Below, piece by piece: positions 45,902 to 58,218 of a stretch of DNA of 64,000 nucleotides; positions within the stretch are counted from its first letter, which is position 1, and each line of letters opens with the position of its first letter. The DNA is taken from assembly GCA_029961685.1 (NCBI GenBank), contig JARWKL010000005.1:45334211-45398210 (forward strand), in the 5' to 3' direction. The DNA comes from Aristolochia californica. Lineage: Eukaryota; Streptophyta; Magnoliopsida; Piperales; Aristolochiaceae. Below the pieces are notes generated by a model. That model was not told the origin of the DNA, did not search any database, and worked only from the letters and a program-made list of their open reading frames with translations. The position numbers and the translations under genes are program-made.

Positions 45902-47184
45902 ATCTTCTCAAGATGTTAATGGATGAATAACAAGACGTCTGTTGTATCGTCTGTTGTATACAAGCTTCTGCGAGAAAGAATCTATCCTTTTTTTAATTTT
46001 CGGTCTGTCACTGTCATATCACTGTAACACTTAATCACTGGGCACCTTAATTACAGCTGAGGGAGGAGGTGTTGTTTTGTTGATCTGTGTCTCTGCTTCA
46101 AGATTTCTTTAAATGGTTGACCTTCGAGAGATTCAAAGGTCAAACGGCTACTAGTTTGGTTTCAATTAAAAAGCAGAGAAGCTCCACTAATTAGATCTAT
46201 TATTTGCTCTTATCCCACTGACAATGACAATGAAAATGAAAATGAAAAGGAGAGGAGAGAAGGAGAGAGGAGACAGAATGAAAGGGACAAGAGGAAGAGG
46301 AAATAAACAGGAAGCTAGAGAACTCAATTTCCATTAGTGGATGTCGAATCATCTAGTCAAATCATTCATTTTGAAGGTTTAAGGTCAGGTCACTTGATCA
46401 AACAACCAACCAATATTCTTGGTGAGAAAGGTTAGCATTCATATAGAGAGAAGAAGCGAGAACAAACTACAAAAAAAAATAAAAAAAATAAAAAAATAAC
46501 AAATGAAATTCCCATTCTTGACGTTATTTCAAGGAATAACACCACCAGTAGTTTACAGTGTCACTGGGAGATGAATCAAATATTAAACTCTTGAAAAAAA
46601 AAATTTGCAACAAAGAACTGTAGCCTGAAACCCCACAACAGTTCACATGTTTTGCTTTTATGTACAGAAGTTTACCTGATAATCAAGTTCCCTGCCATAT
46701 ATGAAACCTTCAAACTCATCTTCGAAAAGGAAGTAAAGACCAGTTGTGTAAGAATGGAGCCTAAACATCAAAATGACAACAGGAAATTACGAGAAAGAAG
46801 CTAGCCAAAAGTTACAAACTTTCAGCAACCAATGTACTGAAATTCAGGAAAGGAAGAGCAACAGAAGCAATATGATTAATCTATTATGTCTTATCAATAG
46901 AAGATCATCTAACTTCAAGAACCGTTACAATGCATAACTGGAATAACCAAGGCCACATGGAGATTGAACTCCTTCCTGTTTGTATCTTGCCCAATTTCTG
47001 GAGACTCTGTTGGGGAGAACAAATTCCCCAATACTATATAATATAAAAAATATCAAAACATAAACAGAAGAAAAAAGGTGGAACCATCTTTACTCCTGTG
47101 AATAAAGATCAGTAAAGTGCCCTTATATAACAAAGTTCTTGCTGAGGGCTAAACATAAAAAAATTTGAAACATTTCAATTCGTT
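45902..47184. other. Convergent 3' regions of the root-cap gene and the THE1-like gene
   Basis: This holds the 3' ends of two convergent genes. Bases 46215-46310 are purine-rich with AATGAC/AAATG/GGAGA repeats, and 46468-46500 are almost pure A with scattered T. No additional gene is supported. Confidence 0.4.
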
Positions 47185-49722
47185 CTATCTTCCTCGAGGG
47201 TTCACCAGCTGTGAGAAGACAGCACTAGTAGCTGCATCCTCTGCATCATCATCAGTACCAGAATTGATCCCATCTATCATGCTTACGCTGTTGTCAAACG
47301 GTGTTAGGGGTGTTAACGGAATACTGGGAATATGGTTTGTGCTATTTTCATCTGGGTCTGTAAGGGCAGAAGTCTCCTCAAGCTGGAGTGCATACTCAAG
47401 GGTCCATAAAACATCTCCCATTGTGGGCCTATCAACCCCATATTCAGCCAAACATTTCTCAGCTGTTTCTCCAAATTTCTTAAGAGATGCTGGATTAACC
47501 TTTCCAACCAGAGCAGTGTCCATTATTTGCTCCAACATTCCCTTCTTCTGCCAGGTCATCGCCCATTCAGCAATATTTACTTGTTCTCTTGGGAGCACAG
47601 GATTCAGAGCAGGCCTTGTGCAGAGCACTTCCATCAGCACCACTCCAAAAGAATACACGTCTGACTTCTCAGTTAGTTGTTGCCTTCTGAAGTATTCTGG
47701 GTCAAGGTAACCAAAACTTCCTTTAACAGCAGTGCTCACATGGGTTTGGTCCAAAGCAGGACCCGTCTTTGACAGGCCAAAATCTGCAACTTTTGCCACA
47801 AAATTCTCATCAAGGAGGATATTGGTTGTCTTCACGTCTCTGTGAATAATGCTCTGGGCAGCCCCTGTGTGAAGATAATGCAGCCCTCTGGCAGCTCCAA
47901 TGCAAATCTCCAGCCTTTGCTTCCAAGAGAGTGATGGCAGATCTGTTCCATAAAGATGACTCCTAAGAGGCCCGTTGGCCATGAACTCATAAACCAGAAC
48001 CATTTCTGATCGCTCATCACAGTAGCCAATCAAAGAGACAAGATGGCGATGGCGAAGTTTTGACAACATTTCAATTTCAGTCTGGAACTCTGCGAGGCCT
48101 TGTTCGGACCTCGGGTTTCCTCTCTTGACTGCCACCTTTGTGCCATCTTCAACTGTACCCTTATAAACCTTACCAAAGCCACCCACACCTAAAAGCAGAT
48201 TCTCATCAAACTTATTTGTGGCATCCATGATCTCTTGAAATGTAAAGACTCGTCCAAGATTTGACGAAGCCAAAGAGATGCAACTTGCAGTCCCACTCTT
48301 TTGGGAGATTGTGGAACCCTTAGTAATAGTGTGGGAGTTACCATACAGGGGCAATGGGAGCCAAGGGTGAGCATGGGGTCTTGCATTTGATCTACGCTTC
48401 GTGAAACAGCAGTAAAACAAAGAAATCGAACCAAATGCAGCTAATGCCCCAACAGTGGCCCCGATTATGATACCCACTTTGCTCTTCTTTGACCTCCTTG
48501 CAGGAAGAAGACCTTTAACTGAAGATGACCCATCAAAGCTTTTCAGATCATTGCTGATTTTCATAATCTCCAACCCATTCAAAAGGCCACCTGGCATGTC
48601 TGTATCCATATCTGACCCTACACTAACTGACAGGGTATTCGACCCATCTGATGAATTTGATACAAAATCCTTGAAAAATGGTACAGACAGATCCCCTGTC
48701 TTGGTTGAGAGATCAAGATTTGGAAGCACCAACTCAGAATTGATATAGACTTCGAAGAGGAGCTCATTTAGAGTCTTGCTCACAATGTCACAAAAGTGTA
48801 ACCTGATAAAATAAATGAAATCAGGGTCAATCTTAAAGACCCATGTAATATTGAAGCTTCCATTAGGTACATTTGCATCACCCATGGTCTCTGCAGTAGA
48901 GTAAACCCAATTAGGGGCTATTTCAGGTGTCAGCTGAGGGGGATACTTCACATTGCTGGGAGTCACGGACACACTTACTGCAGAGCTATTCACATGGAGG
49001 TACTTACGATCATTCTCCCAAGTTCTCCCAAGTGTGTCATTTTGGGGAGTAATCAAAGGCCCCCCCATGTTCAATCTGTAAACAGTTTCAAGACCATAGT
49101 CGGAGAGACCTCTAAAAGGAGCAGAAGGCGAAACACTTCCAACCTGGTCGGGAATAAGCTCATCTGGAACTGAAACAACTTCAATCGCATTAACAAAGGC
49201 AACAGAATTGTTTGAAGGGATAAAGGAGATGGTCAACAAATCGGTTGTCACATTGACCAGATACTCCTTAAAGAGAAATGGCGTATTTTGATTCTTGAAG
49301 GTGAAATTGTTCAAGAGAACAAAGGCTTCAGTAACCACAGTGAGTGGGGCAGAACTCAAATCGTGGTTGGAAGATGGAAGGGGATGAAGATAGAGACGTA
49401 CCCAGTGGCGGCCCTTCTGCCGAATCTTGAATTCATACGATGATAATGAGCTGAAAACACGAAGAGACCGATAGAGTGGAGACGGAAAAGATGTACTAGA
49501 GTTAGCAGCAACAATCTGACCCTCGTCTTCGCCCTCTAGAGAAACTAGATGCAAATCAGGAACAAAAGTACGACCTTGAACAGTGACATTTTGTGAAGCT
49601 CCACAAGCAATTAGATAATTATCAGCAGGCGAAAATGCAGCATAAGAGATATGGAGCATGAAGCCCCAAAAAACTACAGAAAAGATGAGAGGAACCCAAG
49701 CATTCCACCCCGAATACCCCAT
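47185..49722 (-). CDS. THE1: THESEUS1-like CrRLK1L receptor kinase
   Basis: One intronless exon of 845 residues (Arabidopsis THE1 has 855). An N-terminal signal peptide (VPLIFSVVFWGFMLHISYA) precedes the extracellular malectin-like pair (YLIACGASQNVTVQGRTFVPD, RHWVRLYLHP, YRLNMGGPLITPQNDTLGRTW, APNWVYSTAETMGDAN, RLHFCDIVS). A membrane segment lies at about 416-440. The kinase domain has the glycine loop LLGVGGFGKVYKG at about 512, VAVKRG with K533, HRDVKTTNILL with catalytic D629, and DFGL, and it ends before a Thr/Pro-rich tail. The C-terminus SAVFSQLVNPRGR is nearly identical to that of THE1. THE1 senses cell-wall integrity and RALF34 at the plasma membrane. A TTG 15 bases upstream also opens the frame, but the ATG at 49722 is the natural start. 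All catalytic motifs are intact. Confidence 0.96.
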   Translation of the reverse strand: MGYSGWNAWVPLIFSVVFWGFMLHISYAAFSPADNYLIACGASQNVTVQGRTFVPDLHLVSLEGEDEGQIVAANSSTSFPSPLYRSLRVFSSLSSYEFKIRQKGRHWVRLYLHPLPSSNHDLSSAPLTVVTEAFVLLNNFTFKNQNTPFLFKEYLVNVTTDLLTISFIPSNNSVAFVNAIEVVSVPDELIPDQVGSVSPSAPFRGLSDYGLETVYRLNMGGPLITPQNDTLGRTWENDRKYLHVNSSAVSVSVTPSNVKYPPQLTPEIAPNWVYSTAETMGDANVPNGSFNITWVFKIDPDFIYFIRLHFCDIVSKTLNELLFEVYINSELVLPNLDLSTKTGDLSVPFFKDFVSNSSDGSNTLSVSVGSDMDTDMPGGLLNGLEIMKISNDLKSFDGSSSVKGLLPARRSKKSKVGIIIGATVGALAAFGSISLFYCCFTKRRSNARPHAHPWLPLPLYGNSHTITKGSTISQKSGTASCISLASSNLGRVFTFQEIMDATNKFDENLLLGVGGFGKVYKGTVEDGTKVAVKRGNPRSEQGLAEFQTEIEMLSKLRHRHLVSLIGYCDERSEMVLVYEFMANGPLRSHLYGTDLPSLSWKQRLEICIGAARGLHYLHTGAAQSIIHRDVKTTNILLDENFVAKVADFGLSKTGPALDQTHVSTAVKGSFGYLDPEYFRRQQLTEKSDVYSFGVVLMEVLCTRPALNPVLPREQVNIAEWAMTWQKKGMLEQIMDTALVGKVNPASLKKFGETAEKCLAEYGVDRPTMGDVLWTLEYALQLEETSALTDPDENSTNHIPSIPLTPLTPFDNSVSMIDGINSGTDDDAEDAATSAVFSQLVNPRGR

Positions 49723-52700
49723 CCGTGAAAGCCACAATCTCCTAGTCCTCGAAAGCCAGACAATTCAAATTCGGGTGCAACAAACAATATATGTCAGATT
49801 ACCAAATCCCAGCTCCTAAAACCGAAATCTGTGAATGCTCAACTCCGTCAAAACCGAAACTTAGAGAGCCAATCCACATCGAGTTCCAAGCCTTCAGATT
49901 CGCGAACTTCTCCCAAATGAGTAAAGATAGGAAACAAATGAATGTCTGAGCTTATCTGAAAAATATGTTTCGACATTTCAACTCTTCATGAGCTTAGTGG
50001 GAAGCTAGCACTGAACTTGGGAGGCACCCGATTAAGGGAAGAAAGAAGACGTTGGTTGTAAGCCGAAATGGTTCAACTTTAAGAAGACGGCATAAGATCC
50101 TGAAAAAAAAAAAAAATTCTTCAGGGATCCTTACCTCTCAAAGAGAAACCTTCCCCTTAAGGATCTCATCAGACAACTACGAGAATGACATCCGAGAAAC
50201 GGCGCCATGCCAAGTATCCGTTAAAGCTTTTCCCCAACTGGAATGGCCCTTTCCAGCTCCAGGTTAGGCTGTCATCTAGAGAAGAGAAGGGACCCACATC
50301 ATCTTTGAAGCGAAAAAGAAACAGACAAAAAAACTCGAATCAGTTGCTGGTGAAATATTTTTCTGATTTTATTCAAACCCACGCTGCTCAGAACAGCTGT
50401 GTCTTTAAATAACGGAAACCGCCATGAGAGTTCTGCAACTGAGCGTCTTCTTCAATTTTCTTTTAACCGTTTATTTCTTAAAAAATTGCACGTTGCAAGT
50501 TGCTAATTGCCAGTTGCTCGGTTGCTCCAAGTGATAGAACCCACATAAAACTGGTTTCTGGATGCCTCGTTTCACGCGGTTTCCAGAGACAGGAGCCGAA
50601 AGTGACGGCGTTAAGAGTTCGGACAGATGCAGTCTTCACTCTTTAGAGCTGCGTATCAAACGGTCCGCAACATAATGGCGCCAGCTGCTGTTATAAAATG
50701 TTCGATTTAAAATAACCTGTGAAGGAAACAGTACAGAATTCCAGGAAGCTGCGAAAGAGTAATTTGAAAAATCTACAGATTTACAGCCCGTATTTGCTCT
50801 GAAACTAGAGTTTTCTCGTCTTTTGATCACGGTAAACTTCTTCCTCGAGATGCTGAACAGAAAAATCTATAAAGATCCATGTAACAGTGCTCAGTTTATT
50901 ATATATTGGGATTGCCGTATAAAGAATAAAGATAGTACAGTAAAGACGCTTTTCGAGGGTAAAAACTGAAATCAATCTTCCTGATTCATAAAAAAAGTCG
51001 ACGACGAAGAGACTACTCTTAACCAGACAAACCAGTTTGCTCGCCGTGCCCGTCAAGTTTAGGTGCTAACCCATTAATTCTAACGGCCGAAAAGCGGTAG
51101 TCTGCCAGGCAGACAAAATCTTGACCCGATGACCGTCACTTTGGAGGTCGACAGCGATTTCTTTTCACTGGGGGCAGTCTTATTGTACATAGCTTCTCCT
51201 GTTTTTCATTTTTATTTGTTTTCCAATCCCATTCTTTCTAGGTTCTAATTTCAACCTTACTTTCGTACTTCTTTTTAGCTTCTTCCCCACCGAAATCTAA
51301 ATTATTATTTTATCCCCACAAAAGGGTAGAAGTGGGAGAGTAGTTGTAGCGAGCTTCGTTCAGATTACACAACCTCGAACCAGCTGTAAAATTTCTCTTC
51401 CGACCAGTCTAGGAACTCAAATTATCAAGATTCAGGTATAAGAATAAGACGATGTTACGACATCCCAAAAAAAGGTTTTTCTTCAAAAATTGACTGGTTG
51501 TTGCAGGCGGAGAGCTACGATTATGGTATCGAATCAGGCCGCCTATCACGGCCCCTCCGTGAACCATGCCGGACTGCGTGCTACGACTTCTGCAAACCGG
51601 GGCCCCTCCACTTAGCTGTATCCGTTATCTGCTACTCTTTTTCCTGTATGAATGAAAGCGTAGGTTCGCCATCAACACTGTAATTCCAGCATAACTTCCG
51701 CTTTTTACGTCTACTAAACAAATTTAGCAGGTTAGGTAAGCTCCCAAGTTTGCATGGGGATATTTTTTCTGTAGAGAATTCAAAGTCTCTGGTCTCCACG
51801 TTCCTACCGTCCTTGTGCACAAGTAAATGAGGAGGAGAATATACGGATATATGAATTTCGGAGGATTTGCAGGGAGACTTCCGAGTAGCAGCAGCGTGGA
51901 ACTTGCAAAAAGGCCCTCTAAACAGTGGCTTTTATCATTCAAGGCACGGACACGGACGCGATCAATTCAAATCAAGGTGGGGTCTGCCATGTAAAACGAT
52001 AAAGCTTAGTGACAGACAGTCGAAGAAGCTGACCAATGACTATTCCGAGGACGAAGGTGGTTGACATGTGAGTCGCGTATTGTGGAGCCTGTCACTGGGT
52101 GGGTATGCACATGGGTGACGCCATCGACGCGTCTTCTTCTTCTGGGATCCCTTTCTTTGTCCTAATACGGGAGGAATGCACCTCCAGCGCAATCCCAGAA
52201 TGCAGGTTGACAGAAAGCCTCTGTCTCAGATATTCCGCGAAGGCGCGGTCGGAAAGAAGAATGGCCGGGTTTACCGTTTTTGTACTGGCGGCTGAAGCTT
52301 CTGTTATTGCGTCTGCCCTTCTGGAGTTTCTTTCACCGTATGAAGCATGAGTGGATCACACTGTGACGCGCAAAAAGTCTTGTTATAATTAGCGGACGAT
52401 GGGATAACAACACTCTCAACCGTTCACATGGACACACTGTTTACTGTATTTAACAATCAGACCAGCATTGCTTCACGTTCGCTGCTTAATATGAAAGTGC
52501 TTTCTAATCACTGGAACTGGATTTGGCCATCGCATGTCTGGCTAGACGTTCGTTTAATTTGTTTGTTCTTTTTCTCATCATCTCTGGCCGGTGGAGATAA
52601 ACTTACTCTGTATAAACATTAGAATACATTCATGGAAGAAACACCAATATCGCAGAAGAGACATGAAAAATGACAAGAAAGAGGCCTCCGAACATAAAAA

Positions 52701-54938
52701 ATCTTTTAGATTTAAAAAGGTGGCCGGAAGTTTGATCGTTTTTAGCTCTTAATCTGGTGGGAGTCACTGGCCTTTCCCTCTGGTAATCGACTAGAAGATA
52801 GAACGATCCGCGACTGTCACACGCCTGTTTTTGTAAGGACATGAAGATTTCTTTCAATCCCTGTCATGGTCTCCGAGAACGACATCATCCCTATCAAATT
52901 CGTATATAAAGGTACAGATGCTCCTAGTTCGTTGAGGTATGGGGATTCGGGCAGCTCACTAGCTCAGTCTCTTACCATTGTCGGGCTCCGCAGGCAAGAG
53001 TGCTTTCTGTTTTTTCTACTAGGGGACCATCGCTTCTTTCGGTTCCTGAGGTGGGCAGTAATTTTCCGGCGAAGGACCAATCCAACAACTGAGGAGATAG
53101 ATTAACAGATAAAAACAGTGTTTTTCTCTTCTTCCTACCCTACTTCCTGTGAGGCTACGTTTGATCAGAGATGTAGAAAAGGAATAATCCTTTTTTCTTT
53201 AGAGACGGTTTCTGCTGCCATAAAAAACCAACCCGGGTTAAGTCCTGATTCCTGGTTTAAAAAACCAAACCCTTTTCTTGGCCGTACTTTCTATTTACAC
53301 CCAACATACACTATAGCCAGTGTTGAATGGGTTCAAATCGCTCTTAACTATAGACCTTGGACCCAACCCAACTTCACATGGTACTCATACGTGGATTTGA
53401 GAGTCCTCACCCCGTCTGACCCACCCTCCCGTCATATTTGAGTCAACTCGCCCGAGTTTCGGATGGACTCGCCGGGTGGAAACACTGTGTTCCATCAATG
53501 AAAGCGCCGAGCCGAACTCATCCTACGCCGTCCACTTGTTTTCACGTGAGACGGTAGATTTTGAGAAGTCGGGATTAGTCGATCCGACGGAGCTGTTCCT
53601 CCCAGGTCTCTGCTTCAGTTGAAAGATCATCTTGACATTCACGTATCAGTTTGTGGTTATTAAAAGAGATGAAAAAGTCAGGTAACAGACGGGAGGACAC
53701 TTTCAGTCATCGTCATCAACCACAAGGCTATCGTGTTTGGTTAGTGAAGGAATCTTTTCCTTTTCGGTATATAGTTTACTAATTTATTCGTGTTGTTTAA
53801 GTCATAACTCTTGTGTATTCAACGGAATCGCTCCCGCCAACATGTTCAAGTTCTGCTTAAAAAAATAAATTTTTAAATGTAATTTGATCATTTCTCCCTC
53901 TTTCTGTTCTTGTTGTTTTCATGTTGTTGTTATTATTTATTTTTTTATTTTTCTTATTTTTAAATTTGTATCTGTGAAACCTCCTACTTGTCCAAGTAGT
54001 TTTTTCTTAGAAAATTTGACTGTCTTTTCATGTGATAAGCTTGGGTTTTCATTTAATACGCGTGTAAGATTTATTTGAAGGAACTTAGAAGCGCCTTCTC
54101 AGCGGTACCGTTTCTTTCCTTTCCTTTTCTTTTACAAAATGTTTTCTGATACAAATTTCACAATGCAAGTGAACAAGACATTGTGATTTGTAGAGATTAT
54201 GGTTGTTACTTTTACATCAATATACAATGTTAATGCCTCGTATCGCTGTTCTTGAACAGCATAAATGAGCGGTCGCGGTTAGTTTCTTCCTTCCATTCTA
54301 GCATGAGGAAAGGAAGGACACTACGCAATATGCAAAATAGCAGAGGTGAAGAAAACCTAGATGCTACTTTGAGACTTAACAAGGATATATCCTTGTCTGC
54401 ATTGAGTGCTTTTCGCCAATGAACGCACTGTGTGATTGAAGGATGTTTGATGAAGTGAGGTTTTGGATTCAAGGTTTATCATGTACAAAATTCAATAGAT
54501 AAAAAAGGAAATTGAAGAGAGTATTAGCATCTCATTTAGTTTATCTATCGACGCATTAAGTAGATTACAGCAACTATGTCACATGTTTTGATACTACCAC
54601 TGATAACTGTAAGCATGAAGATATGTCTTAGAAGCTGAATAGGTCAGGCTCCATCTGGCTGTATTGTTTTAAAGGAGGTTTTAGAAACCTTTAAAAGTAA
54701 ACATGGATGTTATATCCATCCATCACAGATACTTTTCTTCAATCTCTATATTCTTTCATCTGTTGTGGTTGATTTGTTTATCCATCAGAATTCTATGTTG
54801 TGATACCTACGATTTTGTATCTTTCCTGAAGAATATTTTGAGTTTACGGTAAGTTGGACTTTAAGGATATGGGTTAGTTTTAGTACATGGAATGCTTAAA
54901 AATAGTTTTAACATGAGAAGACTACCACACTACTGTAG
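49723..54938. other. 5.2-kb region between THE1 and the nuclease pseudogene
   Basis: The left end must contain the THE1-like promoter and 5' leader. An A14 run lies at about 50103. The rest has several short open frames (for example 52099-52350 and 53118-53441) with no recognised family. Bases 53250-53480 have ACCCAACC and GGACTCGCC words of the kind seen in dispersed plant repeats. I did not find the missing first exon of the nuclease pseudogene here. No RNA gene seen. Confidence 0.35.
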
Positions 54939-57935
54939 GGACTATTGACTGAGGATGCTGCGGCAGCTGTAGAAGTACTGCCTCCAGAGTATGCAGAAGG
55001 TGATCTTGCTTCTGTTTGTTCCTGGGCCGATGATGAAATTCGGCATAGTTTCCACTGGCGCTAGAGTGCGCCTTTGCACATTGATGCACCAGATTTCAAG
55101 TGTAACTATGACTACTGCCGTAAGTTGTGCTAATCTTTTTTTTGTTTTTTTGTTTTGTTTCTGGAAATAGAAAACAAGAATCTGTGCTTGTCTGTGTTAT
55201 TGAATTGTTATTGTTACCTTCATTTTGTTGAGTCCGTACTGTGGTACACTTTTATGCATTTTCTTTGATTAGCTAATGTTTTTCTAGTCAGACAGAGATG
55301 AGGAAAGAAACTCTTCAATGTTGTTGTCCACAGTCTTCATGACTGCATATGCATAAATTCCTTATGACTATATGGTTTGAGGTTACACTCTTGTTGGATC
55401 TGCAGCTTTTGCTTTTCACTGACATGGTTGAATCTCTGCATGTCTTACAGGAGACTGCCATGAATTTTCTGGCCATAGAGATAGGTGTGTCTCTGGAGCT
55501 ATGTACAACTACTCATCTCAGCTAATGGATGATCAAGCGTAATTGCCTTTGCACTTAATTTTTGCTTCATTGTGACTTACACTACCAAAAGTTTTCTTAT
55601 AGAAGATGAGAACTTTCTGTTTGTTTGAAATTGGAAATCTATCTTTTGTTGATTTCAGATAACCTCACAGAGTCTCTCATGTTTTGTTTACATTTTTATT
55701 GGGGACATCATCCAGTACAACCCTCTTTCTGAACCTTCATAATTAGTTGAGTATCATTTTACTCTTCATTTTGTATCGTTATGACCAATAAAAGCACTTC
55801 ATGTCCGTTGAGTTGTAACATGTGTTTCTTTTTGCAATGTCACCTTTTGTGGCAGCATCTCCATGTTGGTTTCATTAGGGATGGAGGTGGGAGCACAATA
55901 ATCATTAGTTGGTATAGAGGGAAGACCAATTTACACCATCTAAGAATTACTCTTTTTGAACTTTTAGAATCATCCTATTCTTTTTTCTATGTCAATGCAT
56001 TACCAAAGCAATGATTAACACAAAATTGTTAACTTGCAATAGTGCTGTAGTTTTTGCTCATGGGAGTTGTGAACAAGTTAGATTTGATTTTAGTTATATT
56101 TGGTTCTAGTCACTGCTGTATGCACCGATTGCTAATGCACTGCCTACTGCCTTCCAGGTAATGTGATAACATGATTATTGAGTCTGCCATGAAGCAATTT
56201 TACAACTCCAACCTTGCTATCATAATTCAAGACATTCAAAAAAACATGGAGGTAGTCACTTCTTTTTTCAGATCAATATAGTGAAAATTTTCCTTGTAAG
56301 AGACATTTTGGCTCCCAATTACCATGTCACTGTGTGCCAGTGCAATACTTCAAGACTGACTTTACATGGTCATACCATTAATCATCTAATGCTTATCTCC
56401 CCTACCAACTGTTAGCAAGAAGTGTCTTTGATGTTTGTATATTGCAACTTTACATATATTTTCTTTTCTATTGATACTCTGTGCTTGTTTTTTCTTCTTT
56501 CTATAGGATGATTGGTCTCCTGATACCTCATCATGGAAAAATTGTGGCTTGAACCAGACTGTTTACCCTGATCCGTGAGTGTCTTGGTATATGAAAATTA
56601 TTCTTAGCTATGTGAAAGAGTTTCTCTTCTTGCTCATAATTGGGCCTTCACAAAGAAAGCATGTGAAAGAGTTTCCAATCCTATTTTTCAAAGAGAAAGC
56701 CTCTAAAGACAAGATAGTGAAGTAAATAGAACTCTCACCAACCGATACCTGCCTGATTGGGGAATAGTCTCTGCAGGATGGTCTTCAACATATTCCTCCT
56801 TTATTTCCACAAGATCTTCCTGTTATAAAGATAAGTTAATACTTATATAACAAACTTTTACCAACGAGTTATTATTGGAAAAGTTACATTTTAAGAAGTT
56901 AAAGTTTCTACTTCTCTATACTTAGAAAAGACTGCAAGGTTCTATTTTGAGGAATCAAGAAGCAGAATTGTTCTCAACATTGTGATAAAAACTAGGTCTA
57001 AGAAGATTGTTACATTAACTTGCTGCTTTGAGATACAATGGTTTCCTCTTCCCACATTCTTAAGTCTAGCGTAGACACTAACAAGCTTTTAGTCACGACA
57101 ACTACCCCTCTTCCTTTAGTAATTGAAATAGTACTCACCTTGTCCTCAATAAGAACAAGAAAAAAAAAAAAAACAAACTGTATCCTAATCTCAATATATG
57201 CCTCATTTCATATATGCAAATTGAAGTTATTGGTCCCTGGGTGGAAAAATTATGGAGATGTTATGCCGGTCTTTTTTTTTTTATCATTGCAACAAGATTT
57301 TCAGAGAAAGGATGAATTTAGTGTCCAAAGTGTCATTGAGTTTATAGAAAATAACCAAACGCCAGCCTGGATATAAGTATAACAGCAGGAAATCAATATC
57401 AACTTTTTGAAATAAAATGAAGCTTAAATCAGCTTCAGCAGCAGTGTTGCTGAAAAACGAAGCTTCCATATGGAGATCAGATATCATTGCCTTAAGGGAA
57501 TCAGATTGACCTTCCAGAGCTTTTCCCCTCTTTTGTAGGATTCCAATAGTCTGCTTTGCTGTTCGTTCAGTTTCTGGTACTTAAGTTTTCAAAGGGTTTT
57601 GTAAAGAAAGAAAAGATGACTTTGTACAAAGATACTCATGTATTTTGTTTTCCCTACTCCAGGTTCTTTTGTGATCATTCTCATTATTTTTATGTGCCTT
57701 AAAACCAAGTCTTCGTAAGCTTAAAACTCTAGGAATAGGAATCTTTTATTTTTCTAATATTCATGTTTGCTTACACTATATTCATTTCGTTAGATGACTG
57801 CTTCCTGTCTCGTTTACCTGTGGTGGAGAAAGAGGTTGGCTCAAGCTGGGGTCCGCTTTGCAGCTACCCTGAACAGAATTTTCATTCCCCACCCTATAAT
57901 ATCGCAACAGTGATAACTACAAAAGAAACAGAGAC
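54939..57935 (+). pseudogene. S1/P1 nuclease pseudogene (tandem copy)
   Basis: Exon-like blocks occur in family order: 54939-55119 (LTEDAAAAVEVLPPEYAEGDLASVCSWAD), 55451-55538 (RDCHEFSGHRDRCVSGA), about 55659-55700 (NLTESLMF), 55856-55939 (LHVGFIRDGGG), 56158-56251 (IIESAMKQFYNSNLAI), 56507-56574 (DTSSWKNCGLNQTV) and 57794-57935 (LSRLPVVEK). Disabling changes are a TAG at 55062-55064 where the family has Trp, frameshifts near 55680, 56160 and 57832, a GT-to-CT donor change after 55939, loss of the first exon with its start and signal peptide, and no trace of the YASES exon. The intact paralogue starts 283 bp downstream at 58219, so this is a decayed tandem duplicate. Confidence 0.85.
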
Positions 57936-58218
57936 GGCAAGCAAACAAAGACAACAAGTCACTCCCTCAGCACTAAATAACCGAAAAATGTTTGGGTCGG
58001 CTTATTCATTTGTTCAAGGCAAGTGGAAAACCTTGTCATCTCTTGCTGATGTCTTTACCAATCCTTTATCTAAAATGCATGACTTGCCTACTCCAATGAA
58101 ATGTTTTACTTGTGAGACACTCTACATGTAGACCAGACTTGCACTCAATGTCATTTATGCAAGCAACAGTTGTATATAAGGAGCCTCTAGTCGGAGCATC
58201 AATGGAGGATCTTTCTAG
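57936..58218. other. Spacer between nuclease pseudogene and intact nuclease
   Basis: This holds the 3' remnant of the pseudogene and the core promoter of the intact gene. A plus-strand LADVFTNPLSK-like frame near 58050 resembles the C-terminal Copia RNase H motif but is too short to call. Confidence 0.3.

Noticed and set aside
46670..46770. Exon-like minus-strand frame (LYFLFEDEFEGFIYGRELDYQ) ending at a GTAAAC donor
   Set aside because: It lies downstream of the THE1-like stop with no partner exon or recognised family; more likely chance or 3' UTR.
49723..49737. Upstream start for the THE1-like kinase
   Set aside because: The upstream codon is TTG; the ATG at 49722 directly precedes a normal signal peptide.
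58045..58130. Copia RNase H end (LADVFTNPLSK)
   Set aside because: Only about ten residues match, with no other Copia features nearby.
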